Source of the DNA: Paenarthrobacter sp. PH39-S1
Lineage (GTDB): Bacteria; Actinomycetota; Actinomycetes; Actinomycetales; Micrococcaceae
DNA: 64,000 bases
Direction of reading: 5' to 3'
NCBI RefSeq assembly: GCF_030063245.1
Contig: NZ_JASISR010000008.1
Span: 1 to 64,000, forward strand
Positions within the stretch are counted from its first letter, which is position 1; each line of letters begins with the position of its first letter. The notes under the pieces are model-generated. The model worked only from the letters and a program-made list of their open reading frames with translations, did not search any database and was not told where the DNA came from. Shown piece by piece: positions 54,350 through 63,756 of this stretch. Position numbers and translations under genes: made by a program.

Positions 54350-54955
54350 CTACTTTTCGTCTTCGGTCTTGGCGGTCCCGGCAACGTCCGCGGACTCGGC
54401 TGCAACGGCATCAGCATCAGCGGTCTCCACCGTTTCGGCGGCAACGGGCTCAGCCGCTTCGGCGGCAACGTGCTCCACCGCTTCGGTGGCAACGGGCTCA
54501 GCCGCCGGAGCAGCTGATTCGACGGGCTCGGCCGCCGGAGCAGCTGCAACCCTGGCGGACTTCTCCGCTTCGGCCACGACTGCCTGCTTCGCGCTGACCG
54601 GCTCCAACACCAGTTCAATAACGGCCATCGGGGCATTGTCACCCTTACGCGGACCGATCTTGGTGATGCGGGTGTAGCCGCCGTCGCGGTTCTCCACGGC
54701 CTTGGCAATGTCCGTGAACAGCTCGTGGACGATGCCCTTATTGCTGATCAGGCCCATGACGCGGCGGCGGGAGGACAGGTCTCCGCGCTTCGCGAAGGTG
54801 ACCAGACGCTCAGCGTACGGCTTCAGGCGCTTGGCCTTGGTCTCCGTGGTGGTGATGCGTTTGTGCTCAAACAGGGCTGCGGCCAGGTTCGCCAGGATCA
54901 ACCGCTGGTGTGCCGGGCTGCCTCCAAGGCGCGGACCCTTAGTGGGGGTGGGCAT
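54350..54955 (-). CDS. rplQ: 50S ribosomal protein L17 with an acidic tail
   Basis: 201 residues, against about 120 in most bacteria. The L17 body (1-120) reads [46 protein letters not shown] and [21 protein letters not shown]. The C-terminal 80 residues are Ala/Glu/Val repeats ([24 protein letters not shown]). Extended acidic L17 tails are known in Micrococcales. Confidence 0.96.
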   Translation of the reverse strand: MPTPTKGPRLGGSPAHQRLILANLAAALFEHKRITTTETKAKRLKPYAERLVTFAKRGDLSSRRRVMGLISNKGIVHELFTDIAKAVENRDGGYTRITKIGPRKGDNAPMAVIELVLEPVSAKQAVVAEAEKSARVAAAPAAEPVESAAPAAEPVATEAVEHVAAEAAEPVAAETVETADADAVAAESADVAGTAKTEDEK

Positions 54956-55036
54956 GGTGTTTTCTCCTCAAGTGTTGGCTGATCGGCCCGTGGCAGAAGG
55001 CTGCGTCGGGGCCGGCCGGCCGAAGTGTGTTCGTCT

Positions 55037-56047
55037 TTAGAGCTCGTCGTCGCCGTATGCGTCGTCGTTCTCGTCGATGGCTGCGGCACGTGCTGCTAGG
55101 TCAAATCCTGGAGGGGAATCCTTCAGGGACAGACCGAGCTCAACAAGCTTTGCCTTGACCTCGTCGATGGACTTGGCACCGAAGTTCCGGATGTCCATCA
55201 GGTCCGCCTCGGAGCGAGCCACAAGTTCACCCACGGAGTGGATGCCCTCACGCTTGAGGCAATTGTAGGAACGGACGGTCAGGTCCAGATCCTCGATCGG
55301 CAGGGCCATATCAGCGGCCAAGGCCGCATCCGTCGGGGACGGACCGATCTCAATACCTTCGGCGGCGGTATTGAGCTCGCGGGCCAGGCCGAAGAGTTCA
55401 ACCAGCGTTGTGCCAGCGGAGGCAATGGCATCGCGAGGTGCAATCGCCTGCTTCGTCTCCACGTCGACTACCAAGCGGTCGAAGTCGGTGCGCTGCTCGA
55501 CACGGGTGGCTTCCACGCGGAAAGTCACCTTCAGAACCGGCGAATAAATGGAATCCACCGGAATACGGCCGATCTCAGAATCACCGGCCTTGTTCTGTGC
55601 TGCGGAGACATAGCCACGACCCCGCTCGATGGTCAGCTCGAGCTCGAACTTCCCCTTCGAGTTCAGCGTGGCAATGTGCAGATCCGGGTTGTGGAATTCG
55701 ACGCCGGCCGGCGGTGCGATGTCCGCGGCCGTGACGACGCCGGGGCCCTGCTTGCGCAGGTAGGCGACGACGGGCTCGTCGTGCTCGGAGGACACCGAGA
55801 GGTTCTTGATGTTCAAGATGATCTCGGTGACGTCTTCCTTGACACCGGGAACAGTGGTGAATTCGTGCAGGACGCCATCGATCCGGATGCTGGTGACAGC
55901 AGCGCCGGGAATGGAGGACAGCAGGGTACGGCGGAGGGAGTTTCCGAGCGTGTAACCGAAGCCCGGCTCCAACGGTTCAATGACGAAACGGGAGCGGTTA
56001 TCGGAAACTACTTCTTCAGAGAGGGTGGGGCGCTGTGCAATGAGCAC
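55037..56047 (-). CDS. rpoA: RNA polymerase alpha subunit
   Basis: 336 residues from GTG ([15 protein letters not shown]). The N-terminal assembly domain includes [29 protein letters not shown]; the C-terminal DNA-contacting domain includes [25 protein letters not shown] and [15 protein letters not shown]. Located between rpsK and rplQ. Upstream open codons (MLAERKPP) are likely untranslated leader. Confidence 0.97.
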   Translation of the reverse strand: MLIAQRPTLSEEVVSDNRSRFVIEPLEPGFGYTLGNSLRRTLLSSIPGAAVTSIRIDGVLHEFTTVPGVKEDVTEIILNIKNLSVSSEHDEPVVAYLRKQGPGVVTAADIAPPAGVEFHNPDLHIATLNSKGKFELELTIERGRGYVSAAQNKAGDSEIGRIPVDSIYSPVLKVTFRVEATRVEQRTDFDRLVVDVETKQAIAPRDAIASAGTTLVELFGLARELNTAAEGIEIGPSPTDAALAADMALPIEDLDLTVRSYNCLKREGIHSVGELVARSEADLMDIRNFGAKSIDEVKAKLVELGLSLKDSPPGFDLAARAAAIDENDDAYGDDEL

Positions 56048-56121
56048 TGGGGGTTTCCTTTCAGCGAGCATCCGCTATATGACGCAACACAGGTGGTGGA
56101 AAAGACGGTCTGAGACTTAAC

Positions 56122-56192
56122 GCCCGTCGAGTTGGCCCGTCACGGTCCATCCGGATTCAGAATCCGGACAGCTGCGACGGGCCAACTCGGGC
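56122..56192. repeat. Long imperfect inverted repeat between rpsK and rpoA
   Basis: GAGTTGGCCCGTC (56129-56141) pairs perfectly with GACGGGCCAACTC (56176-56188), extended by GCCCG/CGGGC beyond a two-base bulge. An inner palindrome TCCGGATTC/GAATCCGGA lies at 56150-56168. The RNA from either strand would form a long stem. It starts 9 bases past the rpsK stop and may set the rpsK-rpoA ratio. Confidence 0.75.
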
Positions 56193-56200
56193 ACTATTGC

Positions 56201-56602
56201 TTAGACGCGGCGGCGCTTGGGCGGACGGCAGCCGTTGTGGGCGCTGGGGGTGACATCCTGAATGGAGCCAACCTCGAGGCCAGCGGCCTGCAGTGAACGG
56301 ATGGCGGTTTCGCGGCCGGAACCCGGACCCTTCACAAAGACGTCCACCTTACGCAGGCCGTGCTCCTGGGCGCGCTTCGCGGCGGCCTCGGCAGCCATCT
56401 GGGCCGCGAACGGAGTCGACTTGCGGGAACCCTTGAAGCCAACTTCGCCGGCGGAAGCCCACGAGATGACGGCGCCATTCGGGTCCGTGATGGACACGAT
56501 GGTGTTGTTAAAGGTGCTCTTGATGTGCGCCTGACCAAGCGCGATATTCTTTTTGTCCTTCTTGCGCGGCTTGCGAACCGCACCGCGAGTCTTCGGGGGC
56601 AT
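56201..56602 (-). CDS. rpsK: 30S ribosomal protein S11
   Basis: 133 residues. [70 protein letters not shown] and the end [12 protein letters not shown] are universal for S11. Confidence 0.97.
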   Translation of the reverse strand: MPPKTRGAVRKPRKKDKKNIALGQAHIKSTFNNTIVSITDPNGAVISWASAGEVGFKGSRKSTPFAAQMAAEAAAKRAQEHGLRKVDVFVKGPGSGRETAIRSLQAAGLEVGSIQDVTPSAHNGCRPPKRRRV

Positions 56603-56654
56603 TCTTTTCTCCTACAGAAAGTTATTTGTGAGGCACGTTGTCAACGCAGCGTTG

Positions 56655-57032
56655 TTAACGTGCGGCCTTCTTCTTGCCGGCCACGGTGCGCTTCGGGCCC
56701 TTGCGGGTGCGAGCGTTGGTTTTCGTACGCTGACCGTGGACGGGCATGCCGCGGCGATGCCGGATACCTTGGTAGCTGCCGATTTCAACCTTGCGGCGGA
56801 TATCTGCAGCCACCTCGCGGCGAAGGTCGCCTTCAACCTTGTAGTTACCCTCGATGTAGTCGCGCAGCTGAACCATTTCAGCGTCGGACAGGTCCTTTAC
56901 ACGGACGTCGGGAGAGATCCCGGTGTCAGCCAAAGTCTTGTGAGCACGGGTCTTGCCCACGCCGTAGATGTATGTAAGCGCTACTTCCAGCCGCTTTTCG
57001 CGGGGAAGGTCTACGCCAGCGAGACGTGCCAT
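56655..57032 (-). CDS. rpsM: 30S ribosomal protein S13
   Basis: 125 residues from the ATG of [53 protein letters not shown] and [20 protein letters not shown] are standard. The longer open frame upstream runs across the spacer from rpmJ and is rejected. Confidence 0.97.
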   Translation of the reverse strand: MARLAGVDLPREKRLEVALTYIYGVGKTRAHKTLADTGISPDVRVKDLSDAEMVQLRDYIEGNYKVEGDLRREVAADIRRKVEIGSYQGIRHRRGMPVHGQRTKTNARTRKGPKRTVAGKKKAAR

Positions 57033-57236
57033 ATCGGCTGTACTCCTTGTGTAAACCGGAGGTCCTAAGCAGTACACCCACACGTTCCGTGTGGCCCCGG
57101 CCTCCGACCGGGGGTCCGCTGACTGTTTCGGTTTGACCCGACACCCGATGGGCAACCATCGGGACAGCTCAGCTTGTGCTGCCTTTAATTTACTTGCGTG
57201 GGTAAAGCAGTGTCAGGAATTTCCCGGAAAGGGAAA

Positions 57237-57350
57237 TCAGCCCTGGCGCTGCTTGTGGCGCGGGTTCTCGCAGATCACCATGACTCGACCATTACGGCGA
57301 ATCACCTTGCACTTTTCGCAGATCTGCTTGACGCTCGGCTTGACCTTCAT
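57237..57350 (-). CDS. rpmJ: 50S ribosomal protein L36
   Basis: 37 residues: [20 protein letters not shown], then [17 protein letters not shown]. The zinc-type Cys/His pattern (C-x2-C...C-x4-H) is complete. It lies between infA and rpsM. A small stem ATTTCCC/GGGAAAT overlaps the stop. Confidence 0.97.
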   Translation of the reverse strand: MKVKPSVKQICEKCKVIRRNGRVMVICENPRHKQRQG

Positions 57351-57380
57351 GGCGTTCCTTTGCGTGTTGTGCAGTTGTGG

Positions 57381-57602
57381 TTATTTGTAGCGGTAGACAA
57401 TACGACCACGTGTCAGGTCGTAAGGGCTCAGCTCCACCACTACTCGGTCCTCAGGAAGGATACGAATATAGTGCTGGCGCATTTTTCCTGAGATATGGGC
57501 AAGAACGATGTGCTTGTTGGTCAGCTCAACGCGAAACATCGCATTGGGCAGAGCCTCAGTCACAACGCCCTCGATCTCAATGACCCCGTCTTTCTTGGCC
57601 AT
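57381..57602 (-). CDS. infA: Translation initiation factor IF-1
   Basis: 73 residues from the ATG of [21 protein letters not shown]1/OB-fold core [20 protein letters not shown] and the end [13 protein letters not shown]. First gene of the infA-rpmJ-rpsM-rpsK-rpoA-rplQ run. SD-like GGAGG lies just upstream. Confidence 0.97.
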   Translation of the reverse strand: MAKKDGVIEIEGVVTEALPNAMFRVELTNKHIVLAHISGKMRQHYIRILPEDRVVVELSPYDLTRGRIVYRYK

Positions 57603-57707
57603 ATCCTCCGCTAACTGGTTCGGCCTCATGCCTGAAGATCTGGTAAATATCCCGGCAGGGGGCTAGGTTTACTACTGATTTGGTGTTTAAGTTGCCCCGG
57701 CACCCGG

Positions 57708-57713
57708 TCACAA
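57708..57713 (-). promoter_or_regulatory. Possible -35 box of an infA promoter
   Basis: On the minus strand TTGTGA here is followed after 17 bases by TTAAAC (57685-57690), a weak match to a housekeeping promoter, about 85 bases before the infA start. Position fits, sequence match is modest. Confidence 0.25.
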
Positions 57714-57836
57714 ATGCTTCCCAGCCCTGAGCCCATCCACAACTGATGCGAATCAGCGGGCGGATTCTACTCTGGAGAAGGCACGCGAGGGCGCAGACAA
57801 CCAACAAGCCACTCTACGTCATGACAGGGGATAAAG

Positions 57837-58814
57837 TTAAATCCGTTCCGTCCCGGGCTCCGGGTACGCGGGCAGCGAGCCGGCCTTGGTCGAAATGGCA
57901 CTGGCGGAATGGATGCCATCCAGGATGGCCAGCCGCACCGCCGTGGCCGCCGCCGCCTGCAGTTCCATCAGTGAGCCGACCAGGGAACCGGTCCCGGAGT
58001 CGAGCGCCGCGGCACCGGTGGCGAGGGTGAAGATGGTGTCCCCATCGGCCAAGGTATGCACCGGGTCCAGCGCCCGCGCCATCCCGGCGTGCGCCGCCGT
58101 CGCCGTCCTTTTGGCTTCGGCTGCTGTCAGCACGGCGTTGGTCGCCACCACCACGAGAGTCGTATTCAGCCCGGCGGACTCCTTGGGTCCGCCGGGTGTC
58201 CCGTCCACTGGTGCGGACGGCTGCCACGGCAGCCCGGCAGCGTTAACAACGGCGAAGGCGCCGACCAGCACGTCCCGGTTGGCTCCCGTCAAACGCACCG
58301 AAGCGGTGCCCGTGCCGCCCTTGAACCGGCCCCCACCCAGCGCCGCCCCGGTGCCGGCACCGACGTTGCCGCGCGCCACCCCACCGTGTTCATCCGAGGC
58401 CCCGGCGGCAGCCGCGGCTGCATACCCCATCGCCGCATCCGGCCGGGCCGCGAAGTCACCACCGCGGCCAAGATCAAAAATGGCGGCGGCGGGCACGATC
58501 GGGACCACCCCTCCCGGAACCCGGAAGCCGCGGCCTTGCTCCTCGCACCACAGCTGCGCGCCCGTGGCCGCCGCCAACCCGAAGGCGCTGCCGCCGGTCA
58601 GCACCACCGCATCCACGGTGGGAACCAATGTGGTCGGATCCAGCGCATCAGTCTCGTGGGTTCCCGGGCCACCGCCGCGGACGTCAACGGAACCAATGCT
58701 GTCCGGCGGCGGAAGCACCACGCTGACACCGGTCAGCCAGCCGTCGCCGACGCGCTGTACCTGCCCCACCCTGATGCCCGGGACGTCGGTAATGGATCCG
58801 CCGGTCTCACTCAT
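57837..58814 (-). CDS. P1-family N-terminal nucleophile peptidase (DmpA/NylC-like)
   Basis: 325 residues. SITDVPGIRVGQVQRVGDGWLTG and VLTGGSAFGLAAATGAQLW begin the family fold. The self-cleavage and nucleophile site is AGLNTTLVVVATNA near residue 224, an Asn-Thr junction like that of NylC, giving two chains and a Thr nucleophile; DmpA itself uses Ser. It should cleave small peptides or amides. It lies between map and infA, inside the ribosomal block, 39 bases after map. This neighbourhood suggests shared transcription with methionine aminopeptidase. Confidence 0.88.
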   Translation of the reverse strand: MSETGGSITDVPGIRVGQVQRVGDGWLTGVSVVLPPPDSIGSVDVRGGGPGTHETDALDPTTLVPTVDAVVLTGGSAFGLAAATGAQLWCEEQGRGFRVPGGVVPIVPAAAIFDLGRGGDFAARPDAAMGYAAAAAAGASDEHGGVARGNVGAGTGAALGGGRFKGGTGTASVRLTGANRDVLVGAFAVVNAAGLPWQPSAPVDGTPGGPKESAGLNTTLVVVATNAVLTAAEAKRTATAAHAGMARALDPVHTLADGDTIFTLATGAAALDSGTGSLVGSLMELQAAAATAVRLAILDGIHSASAISTKAGSLPAYPEPGTERI

Positions 58815-58853
58815 GCTTCCATTGTGCCCGCATCCACACCCCTGCGGCCGGGA

Positions 58854-59696
58854 CTAGGCCGCGGGAACCGGGACAGGGGTCACGCCCAGCGGAACCAGCC
58901 GGGACGCCCCGCCGTCCTCGGCGCTCAGGACCCAGATGCCCTGGTCATGAATCGCTATCGAGTGCTCCCAGTGCGCCGCCCTGGCGCCATCGGCCGTGAT
59001 TACGGTCCAATCGTCACCGAGCACCTCGGTGTCCAGCCCCCCACGCACCAGCATCGGTTCAATGGCCAGGCACAGACCGGACCGGAGCCGCGGACCGCGG
59101 TGGCTCGTGCGGTAATTGAGCACATCCGGGGGCATGTGCATCGCGCTCCCGATGCCGTGGCCCACGTAGTCCTCCAGGATGCCCAGCGCGTGCCCCGGCA
59201 CCGAGCTGACGTAATCATCGATCGCTGCACCGATATCACCGACAAATTTCCCACCAGCCATCGCCGCAATCCCGCGCCACATGGCTTCCTCGGTAATGTC
59301 CGAGAGCCGCTGGTCCGCCGGGTCCGCCGCCGGCGCTGCGCCAACAATCATGCTCCGTGCAGAGTCCGAGTGCCAGCCATCGATGATCGCCCCGCCATCC
59401 ACGGACAGGACGTCGCCGTCCTTGAGCACGCGCGCGGACGGGATGCCGTGGACCACCTCCTCATTGATCGAGGTGCAGACAGTGGCCGGAAACCCGTGAT
59501 AGCCCAGAAAGTTGGAGGTCGCACCGGCTTCCTTGAGCACGCCGGCGAAGGCAACATCCAGATCCTTCGTCGTCGCTCCCGCAACGGCGGTCGCCAGCAC
59601 CGTGTCCAGGGCACGGCTGAGCACCACGCCGGCCTCGGCCATGGTGCGCATCTGCGCGTTTGATTTGTATTCGATCCGCGGTTGGCCGAAAGCCAT
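58854..59696 (-). CDS. map: Methionine aminopeptidase, type I
   Basis: 280 residues. FLGYHGFPATVCTSINEEVVHGIP (active His), VLSVDGGAIIDGWHSDSARSMIVG (two Asp metal ligands), EDYVGHGIGSAMHMPPDVLNY (His) and GLCLAIEPMLVRGG (Glu) are all present. It removes N-terminal Met. It follows adk after a hairpin, so may have its own promoter. Confidence 0.96.
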   Translation of the reverse strand: MAFGQPRIEYKSNAQMRTMAEAGVVLSRALDTVLATAVAGATTKDLDVAFAGVLKEAGATSNFLGYHGFPATVCTSINEEVVHGIPSARVLKDGDVLSVDGGAIIDGWHSDSARSMIVGAAPAADPADQRLSDITEEAMWRGIAAMAGGKFVGDIGAAIDDYVSSVPGHALGILEDYVGHGIGSAMHMPPDVLNYRTSHRGPRLRSGLCLAIEPMLVRGGLDTEVLGDDWTVITADGARAAHWEHSIAIHDQGIWVLSAEDGGASRLVPLGVTPVPVPAA

Positions 59697-59724
59697 GGCA
59701 GTGTCCCTTCCAAAAGACTAAACA

Positions 59725-59759
59725 GCTAAGGCTCCTCCCTGGCGGGGAGGAGCCTCAGC
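59725..59759 (-). terminator. Terminator after adk
   Basis: AGGCTCCTCCC pairs with GGGAGGAGCCT, extended by GCT/AGC, about 20 bases after the adk stop. On the minus strand it is followed by TGTTTAGTCTTTTGG. Confidence 0.75.
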
Positions 59760-59778
59760 GTGCATGATTACGCAAAAT

Positions 59779-60357
59779 TTAGGCGGTCTTGGCTACTTCG
59801 ATGGCCTTCATAACGCGGTCTGTGACCTCATCGATTTCACCGATCCCGTCGACCTGCGTCAGGATCCCGCGTTCGGCATACCGTGCGACGACGGCTTCGG
59901 TCTGTCCGTGGTAAAGGTCCAGACGGTGCCGGATGACGGCGGTGTTGTCGTCGCTGCGTCCGGTGTCCAGCGCCCGTCCGAGCAGACGCTTGACCAGCTC
60001 GTCGTCGTCGGCCGTCAACTGCAGCACAACGTCCAGCCTCGACTCGGCTTGGGCCAGAATGTCGTCGAGCTCATCGACCTGAACCGTGGTCCTCGGGTAG
60101 CCGTCCAGCAGGAACCCGTCCTGCACATCGTCCTGCAGCAGCCGGTCGCGGACCATCTTGTTCGTCACGCTGTCCGGGACAAAGTCGCCGTTGTCCATGT
60201 ACTTTTTCGCCTCGATGCCCAGCGGCGTCTCACCCTTGACGTTGGCGCGGAAGATATCTCCGGTGGATATCGCCACCACGCCCAGCCGCTCGGAAATCCG
60301 TTCCGCCTGAGTGCCTTTACCCGATCCGGGGGGACCGATAATCAGCATTCTCGTCAT
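59779..60357 (-). CDS. adk: Adenylate kinase
   Basis: 192 residues, the short form. MLIIGPPGSGKGTQAERISE P-loop, VVAISTGDIFRANV, DGYPRTTVQVDELDDIL, and LGRALDTGRSDDNTAVIRHRL. The lid is short and lacks Cys ligands. The ATG overlaps the secY stop (ATGA). Confidence 0.97.
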   Translation of the reverse strand: MTRMLIIGPPGSGKGTQAERISERLGVVAISTGDIFRANVKGETPLGIEAKKYMDNGDFVPDSVTNKMVRDRLLQDDVQDGFLLDGYPRTTVQVDELDDILAQAESRLDVVLQLTADDDELVKRLLGRALDTGRSDDNTAVIRHRLDLYHGQTEAVVARYAERGILTQVDGIGEIDEVTDRVMKAIEVAKTA

Positions 60358-61679
60358 CGCAATAACCCTTCGTAGTGGCGTTGTTGAAGCTGCGCATCGA
60401 TCTGCTTGACCGTTTCCAACCCAACGCCAACAATGATCAACAGCGAGGTTCCGCCGAACGGGAAGTTCTGGTTTGCCTGAATCAGGACCAGAGCGATCAG
60501 CGGGATCAGCGCCACAAAACCGAGGTACACGGCTCCGGGCAGCGTGATGCGCGAAATAACGTACTGCAGGTAGTCCTGGGTCGGTTTTCCCGCGCGGATG
60601 CCCGGAATGAAGCCGCCGTACTTCTTCATGTTGTCCGACACTTCTTCAGGGTTGAAGGTGATGGCCACATAGAAGTAGGTGAAGAAGACGATCAGCAGGA
60701 AATAGATCACCATGTACAGCGGATGATCGCCCTTCGTTAGGTTGCTCGTGACCCAGGTGACCCAGGCCGGCGGCTCGCTGCCGTTCTTGGGCGCGGCGAA
60801 CTGCGCGATCAACGACGGCAGGTAGAGCATCGAGGAGGCGAAGATCACCGGGATAACGCCGGCCATATTGACCTTGATCGGAATGTACGTGCTGGTTCCG
60901 CCCATCGTGCGGCGGCCGATCATGCGTTTGGCGTACTGTACCGGGACCCGCCGCTGCGACTGTTCAACAAAGACAACAAGAGCGACGACGACGAGCCCGA
61001 TCAGCAGGACCGTCATAAAGACGCCCCAGCCCTTGGTCTTGATGATTTCACCCAGCGAGGTGGGGAAGCGCGCCGCGATGGCGATAAAGATGAGCAACGA
61101 CATTCCGTTGCCCACGCCCTTCTCCGTGATGAGCTCCCCCATCCACATGATCAGACCGGTACCCGCGGTCAGCGTGATGACCAGCAGGAGGGTGGTGATC
61201 AGGCTGTCATTGGGAATGATGGCCGTCGGAGTGCCGGCGGCGCCGCAGTTGCCCAGCAGCTGTCCGGAACGCGCCAGCGTTACCAGCGTGGTGGCATTCA
61301 AAAGCCCCAGGGCGATGGTCAGGTACCGGGTGTACTGGGTCAGGGTCCCCTGCCCCTGGGCCCCTTCCAGATGCAGCTCCTGGAAGCGCGGGATCACCAC
61401 GCGCAGCAGCTGAATGATGATGCTGGCCGTGATATAGGGCATGATGCCCAGGGCAAAGATGGAAACCTGAAGCAGGGCGCCGCCGCTGAACAGATTCACC
61501 AGCTGATAGATGCCTTGGTTCGTGTCGGCGCTGTTCAGGCAGGCCTGGACATTGCGGTAGTTCACACCGGGCGAGGGGACAAAAGCACCCAAGCGGAAGA
61601 TAGCGATTATTCCCAGCGTGAACAACAACTTGCGTCGCAGATCAGGCGTGCGAAAGGCGCGGCCAAATGCGGTAAGCAA
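60354..61679 (-). CDS. secY: Protein translocase subunit SecY
   Basis: 441 residues, ten membrane helices; KLLFTLGIIAIFRLGAFVPSPG in helix 1, IMPYITASIIIQLLRVVIPRF, GVGNGMSLLIFIAIAAR, and cytoplasmic IPGIRAGKPTQDYLQYVISR. The start is TTG (MLTAFGRAF) with AGGAGG at ideal distance. It heads a secY-adk operon because a terminator separates it from rplO. Confidence 0.97.
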   Translation of the reverse strand: MLTAFGRAFRTPDLRRKLLFTLGIIAIFRLGAFVPSPGVNYRNVQACLNSADTNQGIYQLVNLFSGGALLQVSIFALGIMPYITASIIIQLLRVVIPRFQELHLEGAQGQGTLTQYTRYLTIALGLLNATTLVTLARSGQLLGNCGAAGTPTAIIPNDSLITTLLLVITLTAGTGLIMWMGELITEKGVGNGMSLLIFIAIAARFPTSLGEIIKTKGWGVFMTVLLIGLVVVALVVFVEQSQRRVPVQYAKRMIGRRTMGGTSTYIPIKVNMAGVIPVIFASSMLYLPSLIAQFAAPKNGSEPPAWVTWVTSNLTKGDHPLYMVIYFLLIVFFTYFYVAITFNPEEVSDNMKKYGGFIPGIRAGKPTQDYLQYVISRITLPGAVYLGFVALIPLIALVLIQANQNFPFGGTSLLIIVGVGLETVKQIDAQLQQRHYEGLLR

Positions 61680-61819
61680 GCGTCCTCCTGAAGTCTAGTA
61701 AGTTGAGGCGGGATCCGGTCGATGAGGCCCAATAACCGAGTCTAATGGGTGGCGCGGCCGGCAAAGGAACGACGGCGTGCAGCTGGCAGCAGGTGTGCTT
61801 CGCACCTTAGATGACGAAA

Positions 61820-61858
61820 ACTCTTGGTGAGCGGGAACACGTCCCGCTCACCAAGAGT
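61820..61858 (-). terminator. Strong terminator after rplO
   Basis: Perfect 17-bp stem ACTCTTGGTGAGCGGGA / TCCCGCTCACCAAGAGT with a 5-base loop, followed on the minus strand by TTTTCG. It lies 30 bases past the rplO stop and ends the rplF-rplO transcript before secY. Confidence 0.92.
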
Positions 61859-61888
61859 CTAGTCTGCTGACAGATTCACTCGTAAACG

Positions 61889-62386
61889 TTAAAGTTCGGT
61901 CGTGCTTCCGCCTGCTGCGGCAATCTTTTCTTTTGCACTGGTTGAGTATGCATCGACTGTGACATCAACCTTGACGGTGATGTCACCGGTGCCGAGCACC
62001 TTCACGGGCTGGTTCTTGCGGACCGCACCCTTCTCAACCAGGTCCGCCACGGAGATGGTGCCACCGTCGGGGAACAGCTCGGAGATCCTGTCCAGGTTCA
62101 CGACCTGGTACTCGACCCGGAACGGGTTCTTGAAGCCGCGCAGTTTCGGCAGCCTCATGTGCAGTGGCAGCTGGCCACCGGCGAATCCGGCCTTGATCTG
62201 GTAGCGGGCCTTCGTACCCTTGGTACCACGCCCGGCAGTCTTACCCTTGGAACCTTCACCACGACCGACTCGGGTCTTGGCGGTTTTGGCTCCGGGGGCG
62301 GGACGCAGGTGATGGACCTTCAGAGCAGTCTGCTTCTGGGGAGTCTGCTCCTGGGCAGTTCCCTCGGTCGTCTTGTCTGTAGCCAT
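61889..62386 (-). CDS. rplO: 50S ribosomal protein L15
   Basis: 165 residues. [36 protein letters not shown] and [22 protein letters not shown] are standard. A 20-residue Thr/Gln-rich N-terminal extension is present. It starts two bases after rpmD. Confidence 0.97.
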   Translation of the reverse strand: MATDKTTEGTAQEQTPQKQTALKVHHLRPAPGAKTAKTRVGRGEGSKGKTAGRGTKGTKARYQIKAGFAGGQLPLHMRLPKLRGFKNPFRVEYQVVNLDRISELFPDGGTISVADLVEKGAVRKNQPVKVLGTGDITVKVDVTVDAYSTSAKEKIAAAGGSTTEL

Positions 62387-62388
62387 AA

Positions 62389-62601
62389 TTACTTCGCCTC
62401 CTCAACCTTTATCAGGTGCGGAACCGTGTTGATCATGCCAACGGTCACTGCGTCAGCCGTACGAACGACGGAGTCGCCGATGTGCTTTAGGCCCAGCGAA
62501 CGCAACGTGTCCTTCTGGTTCTGCTTGCCACCAATGGTGGACTTGGTCTGAGTGATTTCCAGTTTCGCGTCAGACGCCTGGATTCTCTTCGGTGTCGTCA
62601 T
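62389..62601 (-). CDS. rpmD: 50S ribosomal protein L30
   Basis: 70 residues from the ATG of [39 protein letters not shown] is the L30 core. The ATG overlaps the rpsE stop by one base (TAATG). Confidence 0.96.
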   Translation of the reverse strand: MTTPKRIQASDAKLEITQTKSTIGGKQNQKDTLRSLGLKHIGDSVVRTADAVTVGMINTVPHLIKVEEAK

Positions 62602-63386
62602 TACGCACCCACCTTCTGGTTCTGCATGGCACGCAGCAGGGCCGGCGGAACAACCTCGTCCAGCGGCAGGCCCCGACGGGCAGCCACAGCGGCAGGTTCT
62701 TCCAGGGCCTTCAGCGCGGCAACAGTTGCGTGCACAATGTTGATGGCGTTGGTCGAGCCCAGGGACTTGGAGAGAACATCGTGGATGCCCACGCACTCCA
62801 GAATGGCGCGGACCGGACCGCCGGCGATAACACCGGTACCCGGGGAAGCCGGACGCAGCAGGACAACGCCTGCAGCAGCCTCGCCCTGAACCTGGTGCGG
62901 GATGGTCCCGCCGATGCGCGGAACGCGGAAGAAGGACTTCTTGGCTTCTTCAACGCCCTTGGCAATGGCCGCGGGAACTTCCTTGGCCTTGCCGTAGCCG
63001 ACGCCGACCATGCCATTGCCGTCCCCGACGACGACCAGTGCGGTGAAGCTGAAGCGACGACCGCCCTTGACGACCTTGGCGACACGGTTGATGTTGACAA
63101 CGCGCTCGACGAACTGGTTCTTCTCGGCCTCGCGGCCGCCCCGTCCGCCATCGCGTCCACCACGGCCACCATCGCGTCCACCACGGCCACCTTCGCGGCC
63201 GCCCCGATCGCCGCCGCGGCTTGCGCCACGGCCGCCATCGGTTGCAGTCGCCGGAGCGGCTGCGGCGGTTGCGTTGTCAGCTGCCGCATTCTCAGCGCCT
63301 GCGGCTTTGGTCGCTGCTGCGGCTGTTGCGGTGCCTTCGGCACTTGTTTCAGACACAGTGTTCTCCTTGTTGATGTTTTCGCTCAC
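62601..63386 (-). CDS. rpsE: 30S ribosomal protein S5 with RGG-rich extension
   Basis: 261 residues. The S5 body begins near 90 with [20 protein letters not shown] and includes [52 protein letters not shown]. The first 90 residues are an Ala/Glu stretch followed by GGRDGGR repeats, partly coded by a perfect 21-bp DNA repeat. Arg-Gly-rich S5 extensions are seen in Micrococcaceae; an RNA-contact role is inferred. Confidence 0.96.
   Translation of the reverse strand: MSENINKENTVSETSAEGTATAAAATKAAGAENAAADNATAAAAPATATDGGRGASRGGDRGGREGGRGGRDGGRGGRDGGRGGREAEKNQFVERVVNINRVAKVVKGGRRFSFTALVVVGDGNGMVGVGYGKAKEVPAAIAKGVEEAKKSFFRVPRIGGTIPHQVQGEAAAGVVLLRPASPGTGVIAGGPVRAILECVGIHDVLSKSLGSTNAINIVHATVAALKALEEPAAVAARRGLPLDEVVPPALLRAMQNQKVGA
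63148..63189. repeat. 21-bp tandem repeat in rpsE
   Basis: CCATCGCGTCCACCACGGCCA occurs twice in tandem (63148-63168 and 63169-63189), in frame, coding the GGRDGGR heptapeptides of the S5 extension. Degenerate flanking copies lie on both sides. Confidence 0.9.
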
Positions 63387-63754
63387 AGTGCCAGCCCACC
63401 TTCACGTGCGCCTTCAGCGATCGCTGCGACGCGGCCGTGGTAACGGTTGCCTCCGCGGTCGAAGACGACGGCTTCGATACCGGCCTTCTTTGCGCGCTCG
63501 GCAACGAGCTCGCCAACGCGCTTGGCCTTGGCGGTCTTATCACCGTCAAATGCGCGCAGGTCGGCTTCAAGCGTCGAAGCGGAGGCCACGGTTACACCCT
63601 GGCTGTCATCGACGATCTGAACGAATACGTGGCGCGCTGAGCGGTTGACCACCAGACGCGGGCGGACCGCGGTACCGGTGACGCGCTTGCGGACCCGCAG
63701 GTGGCGACGGCCGCGTGCTGCGGACTTGGACTTGCCTTTAACGGACATAGCCAT
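63383..63754 (-). CDS. rplR: 50S ribosomal protein L18
   Basis: 123 residues. [35 protein letters not shown] and [31 protein letters not shown] are standard. Overlaps rpsE by four bases. The ATG two codons in is an equally good start. Confidence 0.96.
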   Translation of the reverse strand: MAMSVKGKSKSAARGRRHLRVRKRVTGTAVRPRLVVNRSARHVFVQIVDDSQGVTVASASTLEADLRAFDGDKTAKAKRVGELVAERAKKAGIEAVVFDRGGNRYHGRVAAIAEGAREGGLAL

Positions 63755-63756
63755 GA

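Noticed and set aside
58056-59663. 535-codon plus-strand open frame
   Set aside because: Antisense to the P1 peptidase and map, Arg/His-rich shadow.
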